Part shown: piece by piece, positions 41,191-51,138 of the stretch | Layout of the letters: each line of letters starts with the position of its first letter | Numbering within the stretch: the first letter of the stretch is position 1 | Assembly: GCA_004764695.1 (NCBI GenBank) | Contig: SMSO01000014.1 | Span: forward strand, 571,148 to 635,147 | Source of the DNA: Schizochytrium sp. TIO01 | Lineage: Eukaryota > Sar > Bigyra > Thraustochytrida > Thraustochytriidae | Reading direction: 5' to 3' | DNA length: 64,000 bases | Program-made: the position numbers and the translations under genes | The notes under the pieces: generated by a model | Database searches by the model: none | Seen by the model: only the letters and a program-made list of their open reading frames with translations | Told to the model about the DNA's origin: nothing

Positions 41191-42345
41191 TTACCAAAGA
41201 TTCAGTTTGCGCATTGTAACCATGACGAGCGTGTCACGTGCCATATCTACAGATTCACGGGCACTCGGAATGCAGTCGTGGAGGGAGGTCCAGTGGACAG
41301 CGCGCTCGATGACCGGGATACCGTAACGTTGAGCAAGAAAAAGACGTTCGCATACAGACGCCATGGTGTCTATATGCTCTTTCATAAATACACGCTGTGC
41401 TGCGTGGCGCGAGTAGAGCTGGAAGGGGCACACCGGGTCATAAATGTCACGAGCACAAGACATCTGGAAAACGACCTGAAATATGCGCCAAGCTACCTCA
41501 CGAGTCAATGACGGGGATTGTGCGTTCTGTGCTTTACGATAGAGAGCTGACGAACTCGGGCCTGATGAGTTTCTATTGCCCCCTTTGACGTCTGAGTGAT
41601 CTTCCTCTGCAATAGATAATGAGCGTTTCGCAGGGGAGTGAAGATCAAGCTGCATATGGGCTCGAGATCCAAGCACGATGCCATCATTCTGCATGGTAGT
41701 CATAGCACTTTCCAGCCGGTCAAGCTCTCCTAGTGCGACATGACCCTCAGCTCTAGTCACAAGAATGAACTCGCCTCGTGTGCGCAAAACTCCCTTACGA
41801 ATGGCAGCCCCGTCTTCATGGCGGTGCCGCAGGCGAAGCGTGCGCACAATATTGGATCCATATTTGTGAACAAACCTTGCCGTGGAGCTCGCAGTAAAGT
41901 CCCTGCTGGCGTTATCCACAACAATGATCTCAAATCCAAACCCAGGTTTAGTTATTTGGCGCTTTTGCAAGTATGCCATGGAGTCGTCGAGGAAAACCGC
42001 CAAACGAGACTCCTCATTGTACGCCAGTACTACAACAGAAAGAGTAATGTTCTCACTAGCGCGTGCCGAAAGGCTTGGAAATTCGCCATACTCCCCTTCC
42101 TTTTCAGTGGCAAAGCGCTCTTTGTCAAAGCTTGTGAAATGCCGTGAAAATAATAGCCCAATCTTGCGTTTCCACCACAATAAACTGCCTGTAAGTGGCG
42201 CCATGCACCACCACATGATAATCACATTCACAGAAAGCACCATTGTGAGGAAGACATTCACAAGAATCTGGAGAGCCACTACTTCTGCAGGTCCATGACG
42301 CACCTCGAGTGGAAGGCCATCGCCGCCGAGGTCCATGGCGCCCAT
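41191..42345 (-). CDS. ALG5-related GT2 glycosyltransferase with eroded active site
   Basis: From ATG 42345 the protein is 384 residues. One N-terminal membrane span (about 24-45) precedes a GT-A domain, as in dolichyl-phosphate beta-glucosyltransferase ALG5. LSVVVLAYNEESRL, FEIIVVDNAS (D144), VLRTRGEFIL, GSRAH and GIPVIERAVHW all align with ALG5 in order. The catalytic signatures do not. The ALG5 metal site, a D-x-D in FADADGAT, is V-T-R198-A-E200-G here. The NRGKGGA-like motif is RHRHEDGAA, DTQCGFKLF is DPVCPFQLY, and the WAFDVELL stretch is replaced. An added Ser-rich loop of about 30 residues lies in the middle. It is therefore either a pseudoenzyme in the ER membrane or a transferase with altered chemistry. 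A true ALG5 may exist elsewhere in the genome. Confidence 0.72.
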   Translation of the reverse strand: MGAMDLGGDGLPLEVRHGPAEVVALQILVNVFLTMVLSVNVIIMWWCMAPLTGSLLWWKRKIGLLFSRHFTSFDKERFATEKEGEYGEFPSLSARASENITLSVVVLAYNEESRLAVFLDDSMAYLQKRQITKPGFGFEIIVVDNASRDFTASSTARFVHKYGSNIVRTLRLRHRHEDGAAIRKGVLRTRGEFILVTRAEGHVALGELDRLESAMTTMQNDGIVLGSRAHMQLDLHSPAKRSLSIAEEDHSDVKGGNRNSSGPSSSALYRKAQNAQSPSLTREVAWRIFQVVFQMSCARDIYDPVCPFQLYSRHAAQRVFMKEHIDTMASVCERLFLAQRYGIPVIERAVHWTSLHDCIPSARESVDMARDTLVMVTMRKLNLW

Positions 42346-43099
42346 AATATAACTGCAACTGCGATGTGACGAGCGCTTGAAACGCGCGAAACTTTCAGAT
42401 ATAAACCTGGCCAATCCCTCTGAAGGCCAGTCCAGAGTCTTTTGAGGTCAATCTCCACGCACTGCGACGCTTCTAATGCTGCAAATGAAACCAACTTCGG
42501 ATTTGCTTGCCGTTTGAGAGCACGGCTTTGCTTCCTCGCAGTGGTTGGTGACTTTGTCAAAAATAATTAAAATCAATCGATCAATCGATCAATCAAACTA
42601 ACTAACTAACTAATCGTTCGTTTGCTCTGTAGAAGAATAATTTTCTCTATTGTAGAGGATATTTGTTTCACTTGTCATTTTTTTTTTTTTTCTATAGTGG
42701 TGCAAACTCGAGAACTTCTTATCCTCCTCTAGACTGCGAAAACGAGAAGTTGTCTTCGTACGCTCAGCAAAACCAACTTGACTCTCAGCGCTTGATCACA
42801 AGGTTGACTTGGTTCTGTCGCCGGGCTTACACCAGGGATTGGGTCGGAAAGTCCTGTTTGTAAAGGTTAAACTTTGTGTCCTGGCACAGTCTGCGAAACG
42901 GAGATTTTGGCTTCGGGATAGACGGATCGAAACGACCTTGAGACGAGTCTCACGCACGCAAGCGCAATAGAGCATCAGGGTTTGCAATAATTGGACGTAA
43001 CGTGATATACCTAGGTTTGCAGTGCGTATCGACAATTTTTAGTGAGTTTCGTCCAAAACTTTTACAGCTTTAAGTTTTATCCAGGTGAAGATCAGCAAG
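42346..43099. other. Divergent spacer between the ALG5-like gene and COA7
   Basis: About 750 bases with both promoters. A mixed GATC/AATC and TAAC repeat occupies 42571-42613, and a run of 14 T is at about 42678-42692. No gene seen. Confidence 0.5.
42571..42613. repeat. AATCGATC / CTAA short tandem repeats
   Basis: Interleaved GATC and AATC tetramers are followed by four to five CTAA units. Confidence 0.9.
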
Positions 43100-43783
43100 A
43101 TGGTGGACGTGCCCAAAGATAATGAGGAGCTCCGCAAGAAGTATTGGGAGGACAAGCGTATCGAGTTTGAGCAAGGTTGCAGTCATGGCAACGCAGGATC
43201 GTGCTTCAGTTTAGGAGAATGGCATCAGCTCCTCAAACGTGATATGAAGAAGGCTGCTGAGATCTTCGAGGAAACCTGCTCGAAGCGCAACCATGGCAAC
43301 TCATGTTTCTCTCTGGCACAGATGTACCAAGGCGGAGTCCTAGGCGAGAATGATCAAGAGCGCAAGGCCAAGTCTTTCGAGCTCACAGAAAAGGCATGTG
43401 TGAATGGTAATTCGCAGGCATGTGCGTCCATTGCCAACTACTACCTTCATGGTTTTGGTTGCACCAAGGATGTTGCCAAGGCACAGGAGCTTTTTAAGTC
43501 GGCGTGTGATGAGAACGACGCAGGTGCCTGTTTCAAGCTAGGTCGAGTGTATCTTGATGGTGAGAAAAAACACCAGGTCCCTCGCGATGCTACCACTGCC
43601 TTCAAGTACATGAAGAAGGCTTGTGATCTTGGGCACCCCAATGGCTGCCAAGTGCTGGCTGTCATGTACCGCAAGGGTGATGGTGTCGAGCAGAATATGC
43701 AGCTCTTTGAGGACTACCGTAAACTCACACTCGATATCATCAAGCAAACTGGTGAGCGAATGGGTGCTGAAGTGGTTAATTAA
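43100..43783 (+). CDS. COA7: COA7-like Sel1-repeat protein
   Basis: From ATG 43100 the protein is 227 residues (human COA7 has 231). It starts MVDVPKDNEE, similar to the COA7 start. Five Sel1-like helical repeats follow. Each carries a Cys pair spaced by seven or eight residues: CSHGNAGSC, CSKRNHGNSC, CVNGNSQAC, CDENDAGAC and CDLGHPNGC. This Cys pairing, rather than the ordinary Ala-rich Sel1 repeat, is the mark of COA7, an intermembrane-space factor oxidised by MIA40 and needed for cytochrome c oxidase assembly. KGDGVEQN near the end matches the family's KLGDGVDKD. A GTG 15 bases upstream was not taken as the start. Confidence 0.87.
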   Translation: MVDVPKDNEELRKKYWEDKRIEFEQGCSHGNAGSCFSLGEWHQLLKRDMKKAAEIFEETCSKRNHGNSCFSLAQMYQGGVLGENDQERKAKSFELTEKACVNGNSQACASIANYYLHGFGCTKDVAKAQELFKSACDENDAGACFKLGRVYLDGEKKHQVPRDATTAFKYMKKACDLGHPNGCQVLAVMYRKGDGVEQNMQLFEDYRKLTLDIIKQTGERMGAEVVN

Positions 43784-44443
43784 AATACAAATATCTGCAT
43801 TGGCTGGTCTCCTAACCCCTTCTGTAGAAGGAACCCGATACTGGACAACTGTAGACCCAAAAAGCATCATATAAAGTAGCTCGTCTGGCGCGTTGAGAAA
43901 TCACATAGAAGTTGGACAATTAGTCAATAGAGGAATAACATCTTAGCTGGAAGTCTGGAAGAAAACATCGTTTATTTGCATTCTATCGCACATCTTGGCT
44001 TTGTCTTTCCGTTTTTTCTAGCAGTGTATTCCTGATTAAAACAATAACAATCACGGCATTTTCCCTTTTCAAAAAAAATAAAATGTTCGGTCATTAATAC
44101 AGACCAAGCCCTTCGATAGCATAATGAGGAAATAAGGACCGTTTACTCTAGACATCTCTTCGTTTTTCTCGTTTCCTTAAATTATAACTTTGCGCGTGCA
44201 AGTAGAAAGGTCTAATCTCAGAAGTGAAGGCGGCATTGGCGAATGTAAGAGATGAAATCAACAAATCTACCGCATCCACTTTTGGCGGCAGTCGAGATCC
44301 AGGTACTTTCAGAAGAGTAAGGAGTAATTGTAGGGTTAGCGCCTGTCCATCCATGTGCTCCATGCTCCCCTTTACCTAGTCTAATATTTGATGAATTCAA
44401 GTGGGACAAATAACTCCCTCATTTTTTCAAAGAGTATAGATGA

Positions 44444-44971
44444 TCATTCTGTATTTTAATAGATAGTATTCACAACAGCGGTACCACAAGACCGAGCACA
44501 TTAGCATTCACTCAATGGCCAACCCTCCATGTTTACCAAACAGTCCTAATTGAACAATCTAGTGCGTGGTCTTCTGACCACTTGTCTAGTAGGATCGTCA
44601 TTTTAGTTAAATTTATCCATGCTGACGAACCTTGGTGCTTCATCCTACTTCAACCTTTTCAACCATGCCGCCACCAACTCCTGGCCTGTACATGTGTAGG
44701 GAATACTGAATTCATTTCGCTGCCCTTTGCTCTTTCTCATAGACAACAAGTTGATCGTGGTGCTCTCAGAAATAATCTATTTTGGTCACTGAGAGTGCTC
44801 TCAAATATTGCCGCAGAACTCACTTTAGAAAATGACAGTATAATTGCTGGCGGCCAGTCCTCCCCAGCCCCGGGCTCACACGGGATGCTGCGTCATACGC
44901 TTCAGCTCGCCCTGCGATGCCAATGTCTGTCTGCCTACGTGTGTCCATGTGCCTTCAACATCCGTCGTTAG
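44444..44971 (+). CDS. Long open stretch without start codon, possible exon
   Basis: One frame is open for 175 codons from just after TGA 44441 to TGA/TAG at 44971. Such a length is rare by chance in a region this AT-rich. The composition is protein-like (for example ALRNNLFWSLRVLSNIAAEL), but no ATG occurs before residue 150 and no family is recognised. It may be an internal exon or a decayed gene. Confidence 0.22.
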   Translation, partial: SFCILIDSIHNSGTTRPSTLAFTQWPTLHVYQTVLIEQSSAWSSDHLSSRIVILVKFIHADEPWCFILLQPFQPCRHQLLACTCVGNTEFISLPFALSHRQQVDRGALRNNLFWSLRVLSNIAAELTLENDSIIAGGQSSPAPGSHGMLRHTLQLALRCQCLSAYVCPCAFNIRR

Positions 44972-45250
44972 AGTTCTTCTGCAAGTACCAGGTACACAGC
45001 CAGACAGTCGGAAGACCAGTGAAAGCAGAAGTTCCCAGACGATGAGCCGCTCGCACTTCGGCTCGTTCTTAATCCCAGCTACGCAGAGAGCCATCGCGGT
45101 AGCCATCCCAGAGCATCGCCGGTGCACTCGGGAGTCGAGTTGGAGCTGGAATCGTAATCAGGACCAAGGCTGATCGAGCTAAACAAGGGTCGAAGTTGCT
45201 CGTAAATGTAGGCACGTATCATTTTTCATTCCTTCTTGTCACCTGATTTA

Positions 45251-45280
45251 CATTCATTCATTCATTCATTCATTCATTCG
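45251..45280. repeat. (ATTC)n microsatellite
   Basis: Seven perfect ATTC units. Confidence 0.95.
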
Positions 45281-45520
45281 TACACACGTAGGACCTCTAG
45301 AGAGTGCATAGGCCATTCATAAAGCACGTAATCAAAACCAAAGACAAGATCATGTACATCCATCCAAAGCTGGGACGCAGAAGCCCGAGCGAGGCTCGAG
45401 GTCGAGGCTCGCGGGTTTACCCCCTTCCCCCTGAAGGCCGATCTCAAGCAGATGTTAAGCTGTCCCAGCGAAGCGTGAACTCAGAGCAAATGAATTCCTG
45501 TTCACGATATGATTTGAAAA

Positions 45521-45958
45521 ATGTCATCACAGTGGAAAGAAACTAAACGCCCAAAATGTGCAGAAGCCGAAATGGCGAGGATAGGACAGCTCGGCGACGG
45601 GAGAGACGACCTGGCCGGAGGCAGCGAGGCGAGAGGGGATCGTGGAGGTCTCCGCGTCCTGGCCCGCCCTCGAGACCGCCGCCGCGGCTTCGAGCGAGCG
45701 AGCGAGAACCTGTTCTGCCGAGGGCGCGAACCGCAGAGCCGCACGAGGCCAAACTTTTTTCAAAAGGCGAAACTTGAAACGGGAAACGAGAAAACCTCAT
45801 TATTGACTTCAGAGGGGCTCAGAGGGTCCGGCACGAGGTGTTTCCATCTCAAAGGAGCTCCTCCTCTCAACAACCGCTCACTGTGGAGCACTAGCTCACC
45901 CACTTCTCACTGGTTACTTCTTACCTTACTTATACCCGCTGTGGTAGGCCAAAAATAA
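45521..45958 (+). CDS. Doubtful 145-aa ORF across a GC-rich island
   Basis: The ORF has an ATG start, an Arg/Gly-rich first half and a hydrophobic C-terminal segment (about residues 125-142). Three minus-strand frames are open over the same bases, so the openness may come from GC-rich composition rather than selection. No family recognised. Confidence 0.22.
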   Translation: MSSQWKETKRPKCAEAEMARIGQLGDGRDDLAGGSEARGDRGGLRVLARPRDRRRGFERASENLFCRGREPQSRTRPNFFQKAKLETGNEKTSLLTSEGLRGSGTRCFHLKGAPPLNNRSLWSTSSPTSHWLLLTLLIPAVVGQK

Positions 45959-46536
45959 ACGATCTCCTAACAACCTTCAAAAGTTAGCCCCAGTGGCACA
46001 GACTGGAGGAGTGCAAATTAAGGGGAACCCGCAGAAAGAACTGGGCGGAGAAGAGTCCGCACGAGCGGAGAGGAGGCCTAGCGAGTGCACTGTACTTCTA
46101 CGGTTTTTCACACGAGGCCGGTCTGGGAAATGCGAGAAGGAGCCATCGTGATCATGTACCCGTCTCTATCTTTTCAAACTCTGTGTCGAAGGTTCTTAGT
46201 GAACATGTAGGAACTTCTACCAAGAGAAAAGAGTATGTTTTTTGGTTTTGAATGTTGAAAAAAAAAAGAAGAAAAAAAAAGGAAAAAAAGGGGGAAAAGG
46301 GTTTTGAAAGAAGTCGAAAAGTTCAAAAATGGGAGAGAAAAAGAGAGGAAAGAGAGAAAATCTGAAGAGAATTCAAAGAGAATTCAAACAGACTCCTCAG
46401 AATAATTAGGAGTAAGAAGGAGGAAAAAGAAAATGAGATTAGTTCCATTCTATGGGGAAATAGGGAGACAAAAGAAACAATCAAATCAAAGCGAATAACT
46501 AAATAATTCGACGTATATGCATCGGATCAAACAGCA

Positions 46537-46560
46537 ATCGATCGATCGATCGATCGATCC
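46537..46560. repeat. (GATC)n microsatellite
   Basis: Six ATCG units. They lie in the leader of the following gene if its second ATG (46604) is the start, and in coding sequence (SIDRSID) if the first ATG (46517) is used. Confidence 0.95.
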
Positions 46561-46603
46561 AGCGAAGAGCCAACGAGGAGCAACGCAAGCAAAGCTCGCA
46601 GCG

Positions 46604-49004
46604 ATGCCAGGACGTGCGACGGACTCGAGGACGCGGCGCAGCGGACGCAGAGGAGCGGACGCGGAGGCGCTAGCGGCAGTTCCGGCGAAAAGTCCTGGGA
46701 CGTCGTCGCCTTTAGCAACAGCAACTACGTCTGCAACGTCTCCTTCGCCTTCGTCGACGGTAACGATGTCTTCACAAATCGGGGCGCCACAAACAGTTCA
46801 GAAGCACCCGCACGTGCAGCAGCAGCAGGACTGCCACCAAAATGTGCAAAACAATCGACACCAGAGCCACGGAGGGGACCACGCCGAGGTGAGGAAACTT
46901 GCAGCGTCTAGAAACGATGTGGGAGGTATGATTCACCACCACCACCACCACCATCATCATCATGCAGCGGGGAGGGATGATCTGGTATCAGGACGCGGAA
47001 GACAGCAACACCAAAACCAACGTCATCAGATGCGGACAGGCAAGACTATGCAAAGGTCCAGAACCAGCCCCAAAGTTGCTCTCCATGGCGTTGTAGGGCA
47101 GAATTTGAGAAAGAAGCAGCAGCAGATTCAACAAAGCCGAGAAGACTCCAAGGAAATGGAGGCCCTTCATGAAAACTCATTTGCGTGCATTGCGTACGAC
47201 GATGACGACGATGATGACGACGACAACGCTGAGGTCGATGAGGAGAAGAACCCGTCGAACTCCGAAAGTTTTCATGAAGACATGGGTGAAGAAGCTATTA
47301 ATGTTGAAAACCCCTCTCCGGAGAGTCTTGAGGACAACCTTTATGGAAAAGAGAGACAAGGACCTGGAGAATCGTGTGATCGCAACGAACCATTCGCTGC
47401 AGAATCTGAGAAGATTCGCGCCAGTGAAGAGTCAAAATTAGGGGCATCCATAGCTGATGGGGACATTCCATCAAAGTCCAAGACTGTTCCTCCTGCCAAA
47501 GCTCAGATTACTTATTCTATAGAGGAACTCACACAGTTTCGCGAAACTTGCAAAGAAATGCCAAATGCCTTACGTGGATTGAACATGACCATCGTACCTA
47601 TGAGTGAGTGGCGGCACGATCGAAAAGGATCAACAAACATGACACCCCTCAGGAGGCGTTCCGAGAGCAGGGATTCTCGCGACCAATTTCCCCATCATGA
47701 TGCCGCAGGCATGTGGAGGCCACGTGCTCAAAGTATCTGTGCTGTAGCTACCCTCAGCAGCACCAGCATGACACGATTCTGCGTGTCAGACTTGGGAACA
47801 AGTGCTCCCTTAAGCACGTCTAGTCCAGCACATGTTCCGCGACGCTTACGCAGCGGAAGCACTGGAGCTTGGAGCGAGGTTGAATCTCTACCAAGCCTTG
47901 ATGGTCTTATTTTTGAGGACCTGGCCCGAGGTCACAGCGAGTCAAGCCGTAACCTCAGCCCCTTGAGCAGTGAATATTCACCGCAAACACCCCCTCTGCA
48001 CCCCCTTACAGAACCTGGAAACAACTTCTCTAACAAGGATTCAATCCCATGGCCCTCATCACTTCCAGGCACTCCAGAGGATACACAGCCTGTGAGTCCT
48101 GCATTTGCGTCAGCCAGAATTCAAGCTTATGATTCCCTCGCAGAGGAATCTGAGCAAGCGAGTATTGACATCCCACTTGAAGTGGCCAACTTTGCGACGC
48201 TTCTACAAGACGAAGGTCATACTATGCCGGATGTTCAATGGCAAGAGGAAGAGCGCCGCATGGTTCGCGAGGTTGAACAGTTGCCTATGGACTTTAATGC
48301 CCTTGAGATGTCCATTTCGTCCACCGTTGGTAGTAGCCAATGCCAGTGCCCTGGATGCACCATCCGTGCAGGAGTCTGCCATATGTCCGGAGGCGAATCC
48401 CCACTGCTGCATTCAATTCCTAGTGATCCACAACAAACTGGAAGTCTTCTAGCACCTCAGGATGGTGAATTCGTTTCTCAGGATGATATGTACACAAACC
48501 CAGTTTCATTGGCAGAATCTGAACAACCCCCCAATACTTTGAGCGGCATTCGCTCAGCTCAAGGCCAGATGCTTGCTCCTTTTGACCAGTTTGGGTCTCC
48601 TGCAGGACCCTATGCAGGAGGTCTAGCCGGGGAGTATATGGATTATCCTCAGATGACACCGCCGCAAGATATGCCAACACAGCAACAACAACAGGAACAA
48701 AATCAACCACAGCACATGGCCATTGCGATGCAGATGCAAATGATGCAAATGCAGATGCAAATGCAGCAACCACCGTACATGTATGGATACCCCAACGCAG
48801 AGCCACAACAATTTGCCCCTTCCAAACATGTATCCTTCTCCAGGTGGTAGTTCTGGGCCGTTTATGCCCTCCTACTCAAGCACACCCCCTGTGCTGGCCA
48901 TTCCATCGGCGCTGAACACTGGCCCAGCCATGGTAGGGGGGGCAAGTCCAATGGGCGCATCCGAATTTCATACGCAGCACCACCAAAATTATTATTACTC
49001 ATAA
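46604..49004 (+). CDS. Long low-complexity protein, possible eIF4E-binding regulator, with 3' frameshift
   Basis: From ATG 46604 the first frame gives 748 residues to TAG 48848-48850. An earlier in-frame ATG at 46517 would add 29 residues through a GATC repeat. The protein is mostly disordered: Gln- and His-rich tracts (ten His at about 110-120), a poly-Asp block, Ser/Pro-rich parts and a Gln/Met-rich C-terminus. The only ordered, conserved-looking segment is ITYSIEELTQFRETCKEM, followed by PNALRGLNM. YSIEEL has the Y-x4-L core of eIF4E-binding peptides, but the next residue is Thr, not the usual hydrophobic. A second frame continues past 48850 with matching composition (Pro, Ser, Gly, Tyr, Gln) to TAA 49002-49004. 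This suggests a one-base shift at about 48783-48843. A role in mRNA regulation is a guess. Confidence 0.6.
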
Positions 49005-49569
49005 TGTAATGGACAAAGGGGGAAGAATAATGTATATGAAAATAAAACAAAAAAATAAACGAGTCTCGGCCAAGATACCACATCACTCCTAGCAACATTG
49101 CAGATAATGTTCTAGGTTTTGGGGCAGCAGTGGTAACAGTAGTATCGACAGCAACGACAATGCATCTTATGTCATCATCCTTCTATTAGCACAAGCGTAA
49201 GGTCACTCGCAACATGGGTCTCCTTGTCGTTTCCCTGTTAAAGTTCTAATAGCAAACACGTCGCCCTTCCCAGATGACACGTGTGCTCCTGTTGCGTAGC
49301 TAGCTGGTTCAGCTAGCTTATCTACTTGCTATTTCATGCTGATAAGTGCTTCTGATTGCTGCATGCGCCCAAATAACAAAGCTTCATTTTTTGACTTTGC
49401 TCCCGTCGCAGCTGTCAAGGTACTGTAATCTTTTCTTAACGTGAGGAGATTATTAGAGACAGAAGACGACGATCACTGCCGCGGACCTGTATATAGTAGA
49501 AACGAAATAGGAAATGAATAAAACTTGAGAAAAACAGAAGACCATCCAAAACATTTTCTTGGGCTCAGC
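49005..49569. other. Convergent spacer
   Basis: About 560 bases between the low-complexity gene (plus) and the Tim17-family gene (minus). AT-rich; no ORF or repeat array of note. Confidence 0.5.
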
Positions 49570-50322
49570 TCAAACCTTGACTAAAGTGTGCAGCGCTGCT
49601 GTGAGAGATCCTGTGCCAAGCGCAGTGAGAAGCACAGTGCGAGGAGATCCTTGTCGTATAGCCAACAGGCCTCCTGCAGACGCGCCACCAACAAAGACAT
49701 TAAAGGAGTGCTTACTATGCGTGAGATCTTCAGACACACAGGTCATGCCTCCAAACGTTCCGAGAAAGCAACCAAACATCAACGATGCCTGGCCCATGCT
49801 TCTAAGACGCGGAAATGCTTTTTCACGCCAGAACGAAGCCAATGTTTTTGGCGAGCCAAGATCGTGAGCTACCGACTGCGATTTCCTCAGATCTCTGGTG
49901 CTCATAGATGCATTTTTAGGTCTTGTGCTAAAGACCTGCTGCGGCTTTGCAGCAGAGGTCGATGCTGAAGAAGCAGAGTTTGGGACAGAAGAAGTCGACG
50001 GGTTCGGAGGTTTGGCCGAAGGAGCCGAGGTTGAAGACGCACTTGAAGCCGAAGACGTAGATCCTGAAGGTTTTGATGCTTGTGCAGCAGCAACTTCGGC
50101 CTCCGTAGCGGATTGAGAAGCAGTTTCAGCAGTCGACTTTGAGGCTGCAGAGGTCCAGCCTGTGACAGCTAGCTCATCGAGAGGGTGGAAAGCAGCACCC
50201 CAAGCAAGACCTACTAGACCTCCGCGGATAAATCCATCAGCCGCACGAGCAGAGCACGAGGGTTTGTATCTGCTATCATCCACAACGCCAGAAAAGCGCC
50301 TCACATCGCCAACGTCGGCCAT
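49570..50322 (-). CDS. Tim17/Tim22/Tim23-family membrane protein with Ser/Ala insertion
   Basis: The product is 250 residues. Segment 1 (DGFIRGGLVGLAWGAAFHP, about 27-46) and segments 2-4 (SMGQASLMFGCFLGTFGGM at about 175-195, then NVFVGGASAGGLLAIRQ and TVLLTALGTGSLTAAL) show the Gly-rich helices and the spacing of the Tim17 superfamily. They form channels or assembly factors of the inner mitochondrial or other organellar membranes. Between segments 1 and 2 lies a Ser/Ala/Pro-rich insertion of about 110 residues, whereas ordinary members have a short loop. It is too divergent to assign to Tim17, Tim22, Tim23 or a TIMMDC1-like assembly factor. ATG 50322 is the first in frame. Confidence 0.65.
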   Translation of the reverse strand: MADVGDVRRFSGVVDDSRYKPSCSARAADGFIRGGLVGLAWGAAFHPLDELAVTGWTSAASKSTAETASQSATEAEVAAAQASKPSGSTSSASSASSTSAPSAKPPNPSTSSVPNSASSASTSAAKPQQVFSTRPKNASMSTRDLRKSQSVAHDLGSPKTLASFWREKAFPRLRSMGQASLMFGCFLGTFGGMTCVSEDLTHSKHSFNVFVGGASAGGLLAIRQGSPRTVLLTALGTGSLTAALHTLVKV

Positions 50323-50807
50323 GCTCTCTATCAGAGAGAGAGAAAAAGAGATCTGATCTGCGCGAGGAAATCAAAGCGCACAAGAAGATTATAATCCGAG
50401 ATATAACTCTTGATCCGCTCTCGCTTCGTTATGCTCTATACTGAGCTCGCTTAGAGCAGCTGACGATAGTCGGTGTTTTGTTTCTGCAATTAAAGTGCTT
50501 GAACAATAATTCACTAATGCAAGAACAAAATGAAAGTAAATGAGAATGAATGAATGAACGGGAGAAGAAGAGATTAATTTTTGTCTAAATAAAAACAGCA
50601 GCGATTCTGATCTTAAGTGTACTGAAGAAAAGCACATTCAACATTTCCTTCGGAGAGCGTTCAAATTGATTGAAGTCTACCTGCAAACTGATCACCACAA
50701 AGCTTGCTTTCCCTATCAATCCTAATCGAGAACGATCAGTCGAGAATAGTGTTGTTGTCACTTTATGTTTGTTTTATCTAATAATAATTGAACATTCCGG
50801 AGAAACC
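50323..50807. other. Divergent spacer
   Basis: About 480 bases between the Tim17-like gene (minus) and a small plus-strand ORF. It begins with an AGAGAGAGAGA run and contains GAATGAATGAATGAA at about 50548-50560. It probably carries promoters for both sides. Confidence 0.45.
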
Positions 50808-50996
50808 ATGGCCATGCAAAACCCAGAAAGCAAGGCCTTTCAACAGGCTGAAAACTATGTCACGCTGCTACCTAGGTGCCATTTCAAGGTCCAAGCTCAG
50901 CGAATGAACTTTCTGTATGTCTATTGTTTGGCTCTTGTTGGTGGTAAGATTATTAGTTTGATCATTGATCTCATTGATGGCAAGATCGATTTATGA
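50808..50996 (+). CDS. Possible 62-aa single-span membrane protein
   Basis: ATG 50808 sits in a strong context (GAAACCATGG) and opens 62 codons ending in TGA. The N-terminal half is hydrophilic (MAMQNPESKAFQQAENY). The C-terminal half (FLYVYCLALVGGKIISLIIDLI) is a single hydrophobic helix with an acidic end. This is the build of small mitochondrial or ER subunits, but none is recognised. It ends 143 bases before the metaxin start on the same strand, so it could alternatively be an upstream ORF in the metaxin leader. Confidence 0.4.
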   Translation: MAMQNPESKAFQQAENYVTLLPRCHFKVQAQRMNFLYVYCLALVGGKIISLIIDLIDGKIDL

Positions 50997-51138
50997 GTGA
51001 TACTAAGTAAAATCAGTCATTTCCTTTGTACATTGCAAAGCGAAGAAGAAATCAAATCAAATCTTCATATCTCTCTCCCAGAGAGAGCGCGAGAGTACCT
51101 CCGTCCCGTGTGTGCTCCTCGACGAGATCTCTTCGATC

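Larger units (their letters stand above)
43784..46603. other. 2.8-kb spacer before the low-complexity protein gene
   Basis: The region holds AT-rich 3' flank of COA7 (to about 44430), a long ATG-less open stretch (44444-44971), an (ATTC)n run, and a GC-rich island (about 45560-45740) open on both strands. A purine-rich, A-run leader follows (about 46250-46480), then a (GATC)n run directly before the next gene. Confidence 0.45.

Noticed and set aside
45502-45800. Three minus-strand open frames in the GC-rich island
   Set aside because: They overlap each other and a plus-strand frame and are Arg/Ala/Ser-rich as expected from GC-rich DNA; none has a domain.
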